Position numbers and translations under genes: made by a program. Shown one piece after another: positions 24,072 to 33,335 of a stretch of DNA of 64,000 nt (position 1 is the first letter of the stretch; every line of letters starts with the position of its first letter). The DNA comes from Oceanisphaera sp. IT1-181 (lineage in GTDB: Bacteria > Pseudomonadota > Gammaproteobacteria > Enterobacterales > Aeromonadaceae). Where the stretch lies: positions 454,001 through 518,000 of the forward strand of contig NZ_CP136856.1 in the NCBI RefSeq assembly GCF_033807535.1. The letters run 5' to 3'. Under the pieces are notes generated by a model that saw only the letters and a list, made by a program, of their open reading frames with translations, ran no database searches and was not told the DNA's origin.

Positions 24072-25433
24072 TTACTCGTCGTCATCCTCGTCGTCCCAGT
24101 CGATAACGGGGGCGGCCTTTTTCTTCGGCTTAGGGATCACAGCTTCACCAGGTTTAGGACCGGCCCACTTTGGCTTGCCCTTGGCCTTAGTATCACGCAG
24201 GCGCACTTTTTCTTTCTTTACTGGCTCGTCTAATTTTTTGCCTTTGGTGTCTTTTCGCTTGCGCGAGTTCACCTTGGCTTCTTTATGCTTAGGTCTGAGC
24301 TCTTCAATGATGCGGCGCTTGAGCGCTTCTTCAGTGTATTTCTCCACTTTCACCAGCAGCGGCATATCGTGTGCTTCAACCAAGCTAATGGCGGTACCTT
24401 TTTGGCCGGCACGGCCGGTGCGGCCAATGCGGTGCACATACACATCTGCGGTGCGTGGCATATCGTAGTTAATCACGTGGCTGACTTCCGGTAAGTCGAT
24501 GCCGCGGGAGGCCACGTCTGTGGCCACTAAGATATTCACCCGACCGATGCGAAACCGAGCCAGCGCTTCAATCCGCTTGTCTTGATCCATTTCACCGCGC
24601 AGCCACGCATTGTGTAAGCCTTCTTGCTGCAGGCGGCTGGCCAGCTCCATTAAGCGGTCGCGAGTTTTTACAAAAACAATGCTGCGGGTCACATCAGGCT
24701 GGCGCAACAAATGCACTAACAGCGCAAATTTATGCTCAGGATTGTCGGCTAAGTGCACCCACTGATTGATTTTTTTACGCTCACTGCGCGGCGGCTCGGC
24801 GGCGAGTTGCACTGGATCTTTTAATAGATCGGCGGCAAAGCTCATCAAGCCTCGGCCTTCCAAGGTGGCAGAAAACAGCATGGTCTGGCGGCGCCAGCGC
24901 GCTTCGGCGGCAATGCGGTCAACGTCTTTAATAAAGCCCATGTCTAGCATGCGATCCGCTTCATCAAGGATCAGCATCTCGATATCGCGGCTATCAAATG
25001 ACTCACGGTCTATGTATTGCAGCAAGCGCCCAGGGGTCGCCACTACGATATCTGTAGTTTTGGTGAGTGCCGGCAGATGTTGGCTTTCATGCACGCCGCC
25101 AGTGATCACTTCTACACGCAAGTTGGTGTGCTTCACGATTTTTTTCGCGTCTTCGCCAATCTGGATAGCCAGCTCGCGGGTGGGCGTTAAAATCAGCACG
25201 CGAGTCGGGCCTGCGTTACGGCGTGGAAAGTCCAGCAGGTGTTGGCAAATCGGCAATAGAAATGCCGCCGTCTTGCCAGTGCCGGTCGGGGCAGATGCCA
25301 TAATGTCCCGTCCGCTCATGGCTTCGGGGATGACTTGGCTCTGAATAGTGGTCGGTTTTGCATAGCCCATGTCAGCCAGTGCGCGGACCAGGACGGAGTC
25401 CAGTTCCAGTTGCTCGAAGGTCATACTGCTCAT
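24072..25433 (-). CDS. srmB: DEAD-box RNA helicase SrmB
   Basis: 453 residues. SrmB assists large ribosomal subunit assembly. Motifs in order: Q motif region (TTIQSQVIPEAM), APTGTGKTAAFLLP, LTPTRELA, ATPGRLLQY, LDEADRMLDMGF, FSATLEG, then RecA2 motifs ATDVASRGIDLP and HRIGRTGRAG. The basic C-terminal tail ends in an acidic DWDDEDDDE. Divergent neighbour of trmN6, as in E. coli (srmB/yfiC). Start ATG 25433 is chosen because family N-termini begin here (TFEQLELD). The native terminator downstream has been split by the IS4-family insertion. Confidence 0.94.
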   Translation of the reverse strand: MSSMTFEQLELDSVLVRALADMGYAKPTTIQSQVIPEAMSGRDIMASAPTGTGKTAAFLLPICQHLLDFPRRNAGPTRVLILTPTRELAIQIGEDAKKIVKHTNLRVEVITGGVHESQHLPALTKTTDIVVATPGRLLQYIDRESFDSRDIEMLILDEADRMLDMGFIKDVDRIAAEARWRRQTMLFSATLEGRGLMSFAADLLKDPVQLAAEPPRSERKKINQWVHLADNPEHKFALLVHLLRQPDVTRSIVFVKTRDRLMELASRLQQEGLHNAWLRGEMDQDKRIEALARFRIGRVNILVATDVASRGIDLPEVSHVINYDMPRTADVYVHRIGRTGRAGQKGTAISLVEAHDMPLLVKVEKYTEEALKRRIIEELRPKHKEAKVNSRKRKDTKGKKLDEPVKKEKVRLRDTKAKGKPKWAGPKPGEAVIPKPKKKAAPVIDWDDEDDDE

Positions 25434-25505
25434 GATCGGTCTCGTCAGCCTACTAAAAGGCGGTATTATAAGGGAATTGGAATAAAAAAACCTGACAGGA
25501 TCAGC

Positions 25506-26249
25506 ATGAGTAGCCGTGGTTTTACATTTAAGCAGTTTCACATCAATCATGACCGCTGTGGGATGAAGGTGGGCACTGATGGGATCTTGCTTGGCGCTTG
25601 GGCTCACTTGGGTTCTTCGCGGCGTATTTTAGACCTAGGCACAGGCTCTGGCCTAGTGGCACTTATGTTGGCGCAGCGCGCAGCTGATAAGACGAAGTGC
25701 CTATCTGCAGTTGAAAAAACAGCTGAGATAGAAATTGTGGGCTTAGAGTTGGATGAGGCGGCGGCAAGCCAAGCCGCCGACAACGTGGCCGCCTCACCGT
25801 GGTCAACAAAAATAATGATCGAACAAGGCGCGGTGCAAGATTATCAAGCACCAAGCTTTGATTTAATTGTGTCTAACCCGCCGTATTTTACGCCAGGCCA
25901 GTCGTTTGAGAGCCAAGCTCGGGCCAATGCGCGCCACACCGGCAGCCTCAGTTTGGCAGACTTGTTTTCCCACGCTCGGCGGTTATCTGCCCCGCACGGG
26001 CAGCTGGCGCTGGTATTACCGCATCAGGCGTTGGCGGTCGCCTTAGTAGAAGCCGAGCTACAGGGCTGGCATTTAGCGCAGCAGGTCGCCGTTTGCACCA
26101 AAGTGGGTAAACCGGCGCTGCGTTTTCTCTTATTATTCTCTAGTGTTAAATGTGGTTTTACAGCGGGTGAGCTAGTGATAAATGCTGCTGATGGCGGTTT
26201 TGATCCCGCGTATGTTGCTTTAGTGCGCAGTTTTTACCTAAAGATGTAA
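25506..26249 (+). CDS. trmN6: tRNA1(Val) (adenine37-N6)-methyltransferase
   Basis: 247 residues (E. coli YfiC is similar). It methylates A37 of tRNA1(Val). The SAM-binding motif I is ILDLGTGSGLVALMLAQ, and the adenine-N6 motif IV is IVSNPPYF. The N-terminus (GFTFKQFHINHDRCGMKVGTDGILLGAW) is characteristic. ATG 25506 is used, with AGGA upstream; the region upstream is the shared srmB/trmN6 promoter region. Confidence 0.95.
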   Translation: MSSRGFTFKQFHINHDRCGMKVGTDGILLGAWAHLGSSRRILDLGTGSGLVALMLAQRAADKTKCLSAVEKTAEIEIVGLELDEAAASQAADNVAASPWSTKIMIEQGAVQDYQAPSFDLIVSNPPYFTPGQSFESQARANARHTGSLSLADLFSHARRLSAPHGQLALVLPHQALAVALVEAELQGWHLAQQVAVCTKVGKPALRFLLLFSSVKCGFTAGELVINAADGGFDPAYVALVRSFYLKM

Positions 26250-26384
26250 ATTTCGCCTTGAATCTCAGGCTCACACTATTATGCTAACGGGCTGCGCGTC
26301 GGCCAGCAGAAACCAGCATATTCCAGTAATACATAGATTATAACTCTAGTCATCTTTCTAGTTATATCATTGTGTGGATAACCA

Positions 26385-26441
26385 ATGTGTGTTCCTAGGA
26401 AGGAATCTCTGGTGGCCAGTCGTCTCGTCATTATCGTTTGA
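26385..26441 (+). CDS. Possible branched-chain leader peptide upstream of brnQ
   Basis: A short ORF encodes MCVPRKESLVASRLVIIV then stop, ending 45 bp before the brnQ start. An internal GTG (26412) with GGAAGGA seven bases upstream would give the nine-residue peptide MASRLVIIV. The run Leu-Val-Ile-Ile-Val just before the stop is what an attenuation leader sensing branched-chain aminoacyl-tRNA would contain. No classical terminator follows, so any control would be translational. Small size makes chance possible. Confidence 0.35.
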   Translation: MCVPRKESLVASRLVIIV

Positions 26442-26486
26442 CTGCAAATGAAGCTCGCGCTTTGCTAGCTGCCGCAAGAGGTGTTC

Positions 26487-27803
26487 GTGAACAAGTCGTT
26501 ATCCACTTTTGATGTATTAGGTTTAGGTTTTATGACCTTTGCCTTTTTCTTGGGCGCCGGAAATATTATCTTCCCGCCGCTCACGGGTTTTTTAGCCGGT
26601 GAACATTTAACCAGCGCCATGAGCGGCTTTTTGCTGACCGGCGTAGGTTTGCCGTTAGTCACGCTAGTGGCAGCGGCACTGGCAGGGGGCGGCTTACCCA
26701 CCATGGCTCGGTACTTGCCGCCTATGGTCGTTACTGTGATGGCCACGGCCATTTTTATTATCATAGGCCCCGCCTTTGCTACGCCTCGCACGGGCTTAGT
26801 GGCTTATGAAATGGGCTTGAAACCCTTTTTAGCTAACCCTACCCAAACTACCTTGACCCTGTACACCATCGGCTTTTTTGGCTTGGTATTATTGTTGTCG
26901 TTGAATCAAGGACGTTTATTGGATGCGGTAGGCAAGGTATTAACGCCGATTTTATTATTGCTGTTAATAGGGCTGGCTTTAGCGGTATTTATCAACCCGC
27001 AGGGCACACAGCCGCCGATAGATGATCTCTATTTAGCCCAACCGTTCGTGAAAGGTTTTCTCGAAGGCTACAACACCATGGACACCTTTGCGGCGCTGAT
27101 TTTTGGCATGCTGATTTTGGACGTACTGCGCCAAAAAGGCGTGACCGATAAGCGGGCACAATCACGCTACTTGATGATAGCGGCGCTGATTGCCGCCGTC
27201 GGTTTGGGCTTTGTGTATGTGTCGCTGTTTATTTTGGGTGGCACCAGCTTAGGAGTGGTGGACTCAGCTAACAATGGTGCCGAGATCATCAGCGCCTACG
27301 TGTTAGCGCTGTTTGGCCCCCCAGGCTTGTGGATTTTAGCCGCCATCGTGTTCTTGGCCTGTATTACTACCGCCGTAGGGCTTGTGTCTGCTTGTGCCGA
27401 CTATTTTTATCGCTTAACCGGTAAACTCAGCTATCGCAGCTGGGTGGTGATTAACGCGCTGCTCTGTATGTTGGTGGCTAATGTGGGGCTGGATACCTTG
27501 ATTGCGGTGTCGGTACCGGTATTAGTGGCCTGTTATCCGGTGGCGGTGGCCTTAGTGTTGGCGACCTATGTGCGGCCGTTAATACGGGCACCCATCTTCG
27601 CCTTTCGCTTTATCTTAGCGGTGGCCTTTGCTTTTGGCTTAGTTGATGGCTTGCAAGCGGCGGGTCTAGAAATGAGCGTTTTTCATTGGCTACCAATGTT
27701 TGATATCGGCATGGCCTGGGTATTGCCCACCGTGGTCGCGACTGTGATTGGGCTGGCCGTGAATAAGACAGCGCCCAGCGCCCAGCACCAAGCACCAAGC
27801 TAA
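26487..27803 (+). CDS. brnQ: Branched-chain amino acid:cation symporter BrnQ
   Basis: 438 residues with about 12 membrane helices; imports Leu, Ile and Val with Na+ or H+. The N-terminal signature LGFMTFAFFLGAGNIIFPPLTGFLAGEH (given here as two parts, GFMTFAFFLGAGNIIFPP and the following GE-H) and GPAFATPRTGLVAYEMG are characteristic of BrnQ. GTG 26487 is preferred over GTG 26481 because AAGAGG lies 6 bases before it and the resulting N-terminus (MNKSLSTFDVLGLGF) fits the family. The last ten residues (APSAQHQAPS) come from short CCAGC/CCAAGC repeats. Confidence 0.94.
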   Translation: MNKSLSTFDVLGLGFMTFAFFLGAGNIIFPPLTGFLAGEHLTSAMSGFLLTGVGLPLVTLVAAALAGGGLPTMARYLPPMVVTVMATAIFIIIGPAFATPRTGLVAYEMGLKPFLANPTQTTLTLYTIGFFGLVLLLSLNQGRLLDAVGKVLTPILLLLLIGLALAVFINPQGTQPPIDDLYLAQPFVKGFLEGYNTMDTFAALIFGMLILDVLRQKGVTDKRAQSRYLMIAALIAAVGLGFVYVSLFILGGTSLGVVDSANNGAEIISAYVLALFGPPGLWILAAIVFLACITTAVGLVSACADYFYRLTGKLSYRSWVVINALLCMLVANVGLDTLIAVSVPVLVACYPVAVALVLATYVRPLIRAPIFAFRFILAVAFAFGLVDGLQAAGLEMSVFHWLPMFDIGMAWVLPTVVATVIGLAVNKTAPSAQHQAPS

Positions 27804-27810
27804 GACCAAT

Positions 27811-27849
27811 AAAGCCCCACATCCATGCTCTACGTGGATGTGGGGCTTT
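27811..27849. terminator. Strong hairpin downstream of brnQ
   Basis: A 15-bp perfect stem AAAGCCCCACATCCA / TGGATGTGGGGCTTT with a 9-base loop. The T-tail on the plus strand is short (CTTTGG), and A residues before the stem give a tail in the other direction as well, so it may serve both brnQ and the convergent fldB. Confidence 0.8.
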
Positions 27850-27986
27850 GGCCGCTTGGCGCTATCCTTCTTACTGCGCCGAGCGAAAAGACGTTTCGCT
27901 GCGCAAAGCCGGCCGACTAAAGATGGCCTCTACCAGCGCGGTGTTCTCGCCTCACCCCTTACCCCTTCACCCCTCACCGTCTTTAG

Positions 27987-28502
27987 CTACAGCGCCGAAA
28001 TCTCTTCCAAGATCTGTGCTACCCAAGTTTCAATGCGCGTATCTGTGTCGTCGTACTGGTTGGCTTCATCCAGCGATAAGCCCACAAAATATTCACCGTC
28101 TTCGGTGAGCGCCTTAGAGGCTTCAAACTCATAGCCAAGGTTCGGCCAATAGCCCACTACAGTAGCGCCACAGGCCACTACTTTATCGTGCAATAAGCCG
28201 AGTGCGTCTTGAAACCATTCGCCGTAGCCGAGCTGATCGCCCATACCAAACAAGGCTACTACTTGGCCTGCTAGATTGAGGCTATCGATGTCGTTCCAGT
28301 GTGACTCCCAGTCTTCTTGCAGCTCGCCAAAATCCCAAGTGGAAATGCCAAAAATCAGGATCGGGTAGTCTTGGGCGCGCGCCAACGGCACATCCTTGAT
28401 ATTATGCAGATCGACCAAGTCAGCGCCGAGTTGCTCGCCAATTTTTTCGGCGGCCATCTCGGTATAGCAGGTCGTTGAACCGTAAAATAAACCGATATTC
28501 AT
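27987..28502 (-). CDS. fldB: Flavodoxin FldB
   Basis: 171 residues. FMN-binding electron carrier. The phosphate loop GSTTCYTEMAAEKIG and the isoalloxazine-binding segments STWDFGELQEDWESHW and GMGDQLGYGEWFQDALG match FldB rather than FldA (STCYTEMAAEKI is FldB-specific). Divergent from xerD, as in E. coli. Confidence 0.94.
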   Translation of the reverse strand: MNIGLFYGSTTCYTEMAAEKIGEQLGADLVDLHNIKDVPLARAQDYPILIFGISTWDFGELQEDWESHWNDIDSLNLAGQVVALFGMGDQLGYGEWFQDALGLLHDKVVACGATVVGYWPNLGYEFEASKALTEDGEYFVGLSLDEANQYDDTDTRIETWVAQILEEISAL

Positions 28503-28576
28503 GGGATCCCGTTATCATTTCGGACAATGGAACTATCATAACAGAAGCTTTTCTGTGAGCAGAGTTTGGAGTGGTA

Positions 28577-29464
28577 ATGAGTTATCCATTAATTGAACAA
28601 TTTGTAGATACGCTGTGGTTGGAAAAAGGGCTGGCGGATAATACGCTGGCGTCGTACCGCAGTGACTTAACGCACTTTGCTCGCTGGTTAGACGGCGAGG
28701 GCGATAGCTTGGTCGCCGTAGAAGGTTTAACCCTGCAGCAGTATTTAGCCCATCGTTTGGACTTAGGATTTAAGGCCAGCAGCACGGCACGCATGCTCAG
28801 TGTATTGCGGCGCTTTTTTCAGTATCTGCACCGCGAGCAGCTGCGTATGGATGACCCTAGCATCTTGATTGCCGGCCCTAAATTACCGAAACGCTTACCC
28901 AAAGATTTAAGCGAGCAACAGGTCTTAAATCTGTTGGACGCGCCCGAGGTCGCAGATCCGCTTGAGCTGCGCGATAAAGCCATGCTGGAGCTGCTCTATG
29001 CTACGGGGTTGCGCGTTACTGAGTTAGTCAGTCTTTCTATGGAAAGCATCAGCTTGCGCCAAGGCTTAGTGCGCGTCACTGGCAAAGGTAATAAAGAACG
29101 CCTAGTGCCGATGGGCGAAGAGGCATTGCACTGGCTGGAGCGTTATTTAAAAGAAGCCCGCGCTTTTCTTCTGGGCGAGCAGCCGTCTGATGTGGTATTT
29201 CCGTCGCGCCGCGCCCGGCAAATGACCCGCCAAACCTTCTGGCATCGCATTAAAATTTACGCCCTGCGTGCCGGCATTAACAATGACTTGTCGCCGCACA
29301 CCCTGCGCCACGCCTTTGCTACCCACCTACTGAACCACGGCGCCGACTTGCGCGTGGTACAAATGCTCTTGGGCCACTCAGATTTATCCACCACCCAAAT
29401 CTATACCCACGTCGCCACCCACAGACTCAATGCCCTACACCAAGAGCACCATCCGAGGGGATAA
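28577..29464 (+). CDS. xerD: Site-specific tyrosine recombinase XerD
   Basis: 295 residues. With XerC it resolves chromosome dimers at dif under FtsK control. Catalytic residues: Arg in YATGLRVTELVSL, Lys in GKGNKERLVPMG, His-x-x-Arg in SPHTLRHAFATHLL, His in LLGHSDLSTTQIYTH and the Tyr of that segment. ATG 28577 is chosen (GGAG 5 bases upstream) over an in-frame GTG six bases earlier. In many relatives dsbC and recJ follow; here dsbC is missing. Confidence 0.96.
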   Translation: MSYPLIEQFVDTLWLEKGLADNTLASYRSDLTHFARWLDGEGDSLVAVEGLTLQQYLAHRLDLGFKASSTARMLSVLRRFFQYLHREQLRMDDPSILIAGPKLPKRLPKDLSEQQVLNLLDAPEVADPLELRDKAMLELLYATGLRVTELVSLSMESISLRQGLVRVTGKGNKERLVPMGEEALHWLERYLKEARAFLLGEQPSDVVFPSRRARQMTRQTFWHRIKIYALRAGINNDLSPHTLRHAFATHLLNHGADLRVVQMLLGHSDLSTTQIYTHVATHRLNALHQEHHPRG

Positions 29465-30127
29465 GCGCAGCGCCGAGCTAAAAGATAAAGATCAAACCCA
29501 AGAGCTATTTTTGCCACGGAACCCACTGAATCCACGGAAAAATTAAGATGAGATAAGAGCGAAAGTACCAAAGGATCTAATTGGTACCTGATTACCCACA
29601 AAGCTCAGCCATATTTCAGTGAATTCAGCATCAATGAATTCAATAAGTTACAGGAAGATGCCCGTCTCCTCTCTTGTAGGTGCCCGTCTCTTCGGCGAAG
29701 AGGACTTCGGCACGGTTTTGGTTTTATTCTTAAACCTCACAAACAGCCAGCAGAGCTGGCCAGCCGAATAAATTGGCTGCTACAAGTGCTAGACCCTTGG
29801 CCTTGGAGCCAACCGGGCAGTGAGAAAAAATAAACCCAAACATTGGGCATAATGGCTGAGGTTCATAAGTAATCAGGAATTGGTAAGAGAAAAAACTAAT
29901 GGCCTGAAGAACGCAGCATTACTTTAATTAAGTTATTACCAATAAAATGTTTTTCAGATTTGATCTCTATTTTTCCGTGTTCTTCCGTGGATTCCGTGGC
30001 GAAGAAATTTTTAGTTTCTAAAGCTCATGTTTAGCTCTGAGATGAGCGCTGCCCTCATTGCATAATTTTTGCTTGGCAGTTAGTGTAAACTCCCTGTTTA
30101 AATAACCAGTACTCATGTGACAGCCCT
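29465..30127. other. 660-bp non-coding gap between xerD and recJ with terminal inverted repeats
   Basis: No convincing gene. A 30-bp element GCCACGGAACCCACTGAATC... at 29513-29542 is repeated in inverted form at 29970-30000 (TTTTTCCGTG...ATTCCGTGGC), about 430 bp apart. A second nested inverted pair is CTGATTAC (about 29588) and GTAATCAG (about 29868). The interior has small imperfect repeats (CCCGTCTC, TCTTCGGCGAAGAGG). This resembles a non-autonomous MITE-like insertion. The region just before recJ (about 30060-30127) presumably holds its promoter. Confidence 0.55.
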
Positions 30128-31873
30128 ATGCCAGCCCCTATGACCACACCTGCACGCCTGACTATTCGCCGCCGCCAAAGCCAAGACCATCAATTGCCCA
30201 GCGACTTGCCCGCTATTATTCAGCGGCTCTATGCCAGCCGTGGCGTGGTTAGCCCCGAGCAACTTAATTTGAGTGCCAATTCCTTACTTAAACCCACCTT
30301 TAAGGGCATGAGTGAGGCGGTCAAGGCACTAGTGCAAGGCTTGAGCGAGCAGCGCAGCATAGTGATAGTCGGGGATTTTGACTGTGATGGTGCCACCAGC
30401 TCGGCATTGATGGTGCACGGCTTGCGCGCCATGGGCGCAGAAAAAGTGCAGTATTTGGTGCCCAATCGCTTCGATTATGGGTATGGCTTAAGCCCGAAAG
30501 TGGTCGATGAAGTGGCGATGATGGGCGGCGAGCTGCTGATCACAGTCGATAACGGCATTTCCAGTATTAGCGGCGTGGCGGCGGCCAATGCGCTGGGCAT
30601 GACAGTTATCGTCACCGACCACCACTTGCCCGGCCATGAAGTTCCAGATGCCGCGGCCATTGTTAACCCCAATCAGCATGGCTGTGATTTCCCCTCTAAG
30701 AATTTAGCTGGGGTGGGCGTGGCCTTTTATTTATTGCTGGCCCTGCGCGCCGCTCTTACCGAGCAAGGTTGGTTTACTCGCCTTGGCCTCACCGCACCTA
30801 ACATGGGTGAATATCTGGACTTAGTGGCGCTGGGTACGGTGGCCGATGTGGTGGCGCTGGATGATAACAATCGGGTATTAGTGCACCAAGGCTTGCAACG
30901 CATGCGCGCGGGTCGGGTGCGGCCGGGTATTCAGGCATTGCTTGATATCTCACAGCGTAATCAAGCGCGCTTAGTGGCCAGTGATTTAGGTTTTGCCTTG
31001 GGGCCACGGCTGAATGCGGTAGGGCGGTTAGATGATATGTCGATGGGCGTGGCCTGTTTGCTGAGTGAAAACTTAGATGAAGCCCGCAAGTTAGCCGCCA
31101 TGATGGACGACCTTAACCGCGAGCGTAAGGCGATAGAGGCCAGCATGCAGCATGAAGCGTTGGCCAGCCTCACCAAAATTCACATCAGCGAAGGCGAGCT
31201 GCCAAACGGCTTAGTGTTGCACCAAGATGATTGGCATCAGGGCGTGGTGGGCTTAGTGGCATCCCGCATTAAAGAGCGTTATCACAGACCGGTGATCGCC
31301 TTTGCTGAGGCCGGTGACGATGAGCTAAAAGGCTCGGGCCGCTCTATTCCTGGCGTGCATTTACGGGATTTATTAGAAGAAGTCGACCGTCAACATCCAG
31401 GTGTAATTGATAAGTTTGGCGGCCATGCCATGGCGGCGGGTTTGTCACTGCGCAAGTCGGCTTTAGCGCCGTTTAAGGCGGCATTTGAGAGCATCGTCGC
31501 CGATTGGGTGAGCCCAGAATTATTAGCCGGAGAAATATTAACGGACGGGCAGCTTGAAATCTCAGAACTTAACTTACCGCTCGCCGAGCAACTACGACTC
31601 GCCGGCCCTTGGGGCCAGTCATTTCCCGAGCCGTTATTTGATGGTGACTTTAGAATTATCAAGCAACGCTTGGTGGGTGAGAAACACTTAAAGCTAGTGC
31701 TTAGCCCAGACGAAGGCCGCACCTTAATCGATGCCATCGCCTTTAATGTGGATCTCAAGGTGTGGCCCAACGCCGCCATCAATGTGGTGCAGTTGGTTTA
31801 TAAGTTGGACATTAACGAATGGCAGGGTAAACAATCGCTGCAGCTCATGGTCGATAAAATCGCGCCGCTGTAG
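30128..31873 (+). CDS. recJ: Single-stranded-DNA-specific exonuclease RecJ
   Basis: 581 residues. A 5'-3' ssDNA exonuclease acting in recombination and mismatch repair. DHH phosphoesterase motifs: IVIVGDFDCDGATSSALM, ITVDNGISSISG, VIVTDHHLPG, LVALGTVADVVALDDNNRVLV, and in the DHHA1 domain SGRSIPGVHLRDLL and KFGGHAMAAGLSL. ATG 30128 used; a second ATG four codons later is possible. The usual next genes prfB-lysS are 6 kb away here. Confidence 0.95.
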   Translation: MPAPMTTPARLTIRRRQSQDHQLPSDLPAIIQRLYASRGVVSPEQLNLSANSLLKPTFKGMSEAVKALVQGLSEQRSIVIVGDFDCDGATSSALMVHGLRAMGAEKVQYLVPNRFDYGYGLSPKVVDEVAMMGGELLITVDNGISSISGVAAANALGMTVIVTDHHLPGHEVPDAAAIVNPNQHGCDFPSKNLAGVGVAFYLLLALRAALTEQGWFTRLGLTAPNMGEYLDLVALGTVADVVALDDNNRVLVHQGLQRMRAGRVRPGIQALLDISQRNQARLVASDLGFALGPRLNAVGRLDDMSMGVACLLSENLDEARKLAAMMDDLNRERKAIEASMQHEALASLTKIHISEGELPNGLVLHQDDWHQGVVGLVASRIKERYHRPVIAFAEAGDDELKGSGRSIPGVHLRDLLEEVDRQHPGVIDKFGGHAMAAGLSLRKSALAPFKAAFESIVADWVSPELLAGEILTDGQLEISELNLPLAEQLRLAGPWGQSFPEPLFDGDFRIIKQRLVGEKHLKLVLSPDEGRTLIDAIAFNVDLKVWPNAAINVVQLVYKLDINEWQGKQSLQLMVDKIAPL

Positions 31874-31908
31874 CCGATCGTGAGGAGTGAGGAGAAAACA
31901 GCGTTTGG

Positions 31909-32292
31909 GTTGTTTTGCTGTCATCCTGAAGCCAATTAGTATCTTGCTCAATGCCGTCATCCTGACGGACGTCAGGATCTTGCTTTAAAGCTTTAATACC
32001 TAAGAACGAGATACCGGGGCAAGCCCGGTACGACGGCAAAGTGCTGAGTTTGTGTTTAAGCCGTCATCCTGACGCACGTCAGGATCTCGCATTAGAGCCT
32101 TAATACCTAAGAACGGGATACCGGGGCAAGCCCGGTACGACGGCAAAGTGCTGAGTTTGTGTCTATGCTGTCATCCTGATGCCCATCAAGATCTTAGTCT
32201 ATGCCGTCATCCTGACGCACGTCAGGATCTCGCTTTAGAATCTTAATGCCTAAGAACGAGATACCGGGGCAAGCCCGGTACGACGGCAAAGT
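31909..32292. repeat. Tandem ~107-bp palindromic repeats, left part of array
   Basis: Units start near 31953, 32060 and 32203, with shorter partial units between (e.g. at 32166). Each has two hairpins, TCCTGACG-CA-CGTCAGGA and ACCGGG-GCAA-CCCGGT (imperfect in places), and begins with GCCGTC and ends with GACGGC, so the ends are inverted repeats too. A spacer AAAGTGCTGAGTTTGTG separates units. The third unit is cut by the IS1595-family element. Confidence 0.9.
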
Positions 32293-33327
32293 GGCTATGT
32301 TTGAGTTAATCGTTGAAAGCTATACTTGAATCAGTCACCTCGTGGGAGGCAAAAAGATGAAAAGTACAGGTTTCGCCAAACTTAAACGCCAACTGACTGA
32401 ACTCCAGCCTCGGCAGCGGCATGAACTGCTGATACTGCTTCAGCAACCAGACTCGTTTCCCGAGCTCATTGCTCGACTAGAAGAACTCACTGCTTCACAC
32501 CCAACATGCCCTCATTGCCGCGATGATGCTCCCTATAAGTGGGGAAGCATGAATGGTAGACAGCGTTACCGCTGCCGGGCTTGCAAGAAGACATTTACCT
32601 CTCTGACCGGCACGCCACTTGCTGGGCTTCGAATGGCTGAGCGGTGGTTGGAATATGCGGAGCAGATGATGGAATCCACAACACTTCGCAAAGCCGCCAA
32701 AAAGTGTCAGATAAACTTAGGTACATCATTCAGGTGGCGACACCGCTTTCTGCAACTGGTTGATTATACTAAGTCTTCTGAGCTGGGCGGTATCGTCGAA
32801 GCCGATGAAACGTTTATACGTGAATCCTTCAAAGGCAAGCGGGATCTCAGTAAGAGAAAACCTCGCCGCCGTGGTAGCGATAAGAAAAACATTAAGTGGG
32901 TCAAAGTGATGGTACTGCGCGACCGCAACCACAACGAAGCCGACTTTGTAATGAAACGCTTTACGCTCAGAAAGCTGGAACGCTGCCTGCTGCCGCGATT
33001 ACGGTCTGGCGCTGTGCTCTGTAGCGATGGCCATCTTAACTACGAGGCGTTGGCAGCCAAACATCACTTGCTTCACAAGCCGGTTAACAGCAGTGTCGGT
33101 CAGCGGGTACGTGAAGAGATATTCCATATCCAGGGTGTGAATGCTTATCACAGTCGACTAAAGCAATGGATAATGCGTTTTCATGGTGTCGCCACCAAGT
33201 ACCTTCATCGTTACCTTGGTTGGTTCAGGTGGTTTGAGCATACTAGGAAAGCTGATGCTCAACCTATTGATTTTATATGGCAATGTGCGGTTCAGCCGCG
33301 TTTTCAACAACTAAAGCGAACATAGCC
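32293..33327 (+). mobile_element. IS1595-family insertion sequence, complete, 1035 bp
   Basis: Imperfect terminal inverted repeats start GGCTATGTTTGAGTTA (left) and GGCTATGTTCGCTTTA (right, read inward). An 8-bp direct repeat GGCAAAGT flanks it at 32285-32292 and 33328-33335; 8-bp duplications are usual for the family. It sits inside the spacer of one unit of the palindromic repeat array. The transposase stop codon lies in the right inverted repeat. Confidence 0.9.
32357..33325 (+). CDS. IS1595-family (ISXO2-like) transposase
   Basis: 322 residues. N-terminal zinc-ribbon: CPHC...YRCRACKKTF (residues about 50-80), then the DDE-type ISXO2 domain with IVEADETFIRES (first Asp), VLCSDGHLNYEALA (second Asp) and the helical YHSRLKQWIMRFHGVATKYLHRYLGWF end. 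ATG 32357 is preceded by GGGAGG at a good distance. It appears intact. Confidence 0.93.
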   Translation: MKSTGFAKLKRQLTELQPRQRHELLILLQQPDSFPELIARLEELTASHPTCPHCRDDAPYKWGSMNGRQRYRCRACKKTFTSLTGTPLAGLRMAERWLEYAEQMMESTTLRKAAKKCQINLGTSFRWRHRFLQLVDYTKSSELGGIVEADETFIRESFKGKRDLSKRKPRRRGSDKKNIKWVKVMVLRDRNHNEADFVMKRFTLRKLERCLLPRLRSGAVLCSDGHLNYEALAAKHHLLHKPVNSSVGQRVREEIFHIQGVNAYHSRLKQWIMRFHGVATKYLHRYLGWFRWFEHTRKADAQPIDFIWQCAVQPRFQQLKRT

Positions 33328-33335
33328 GGCAAAGT

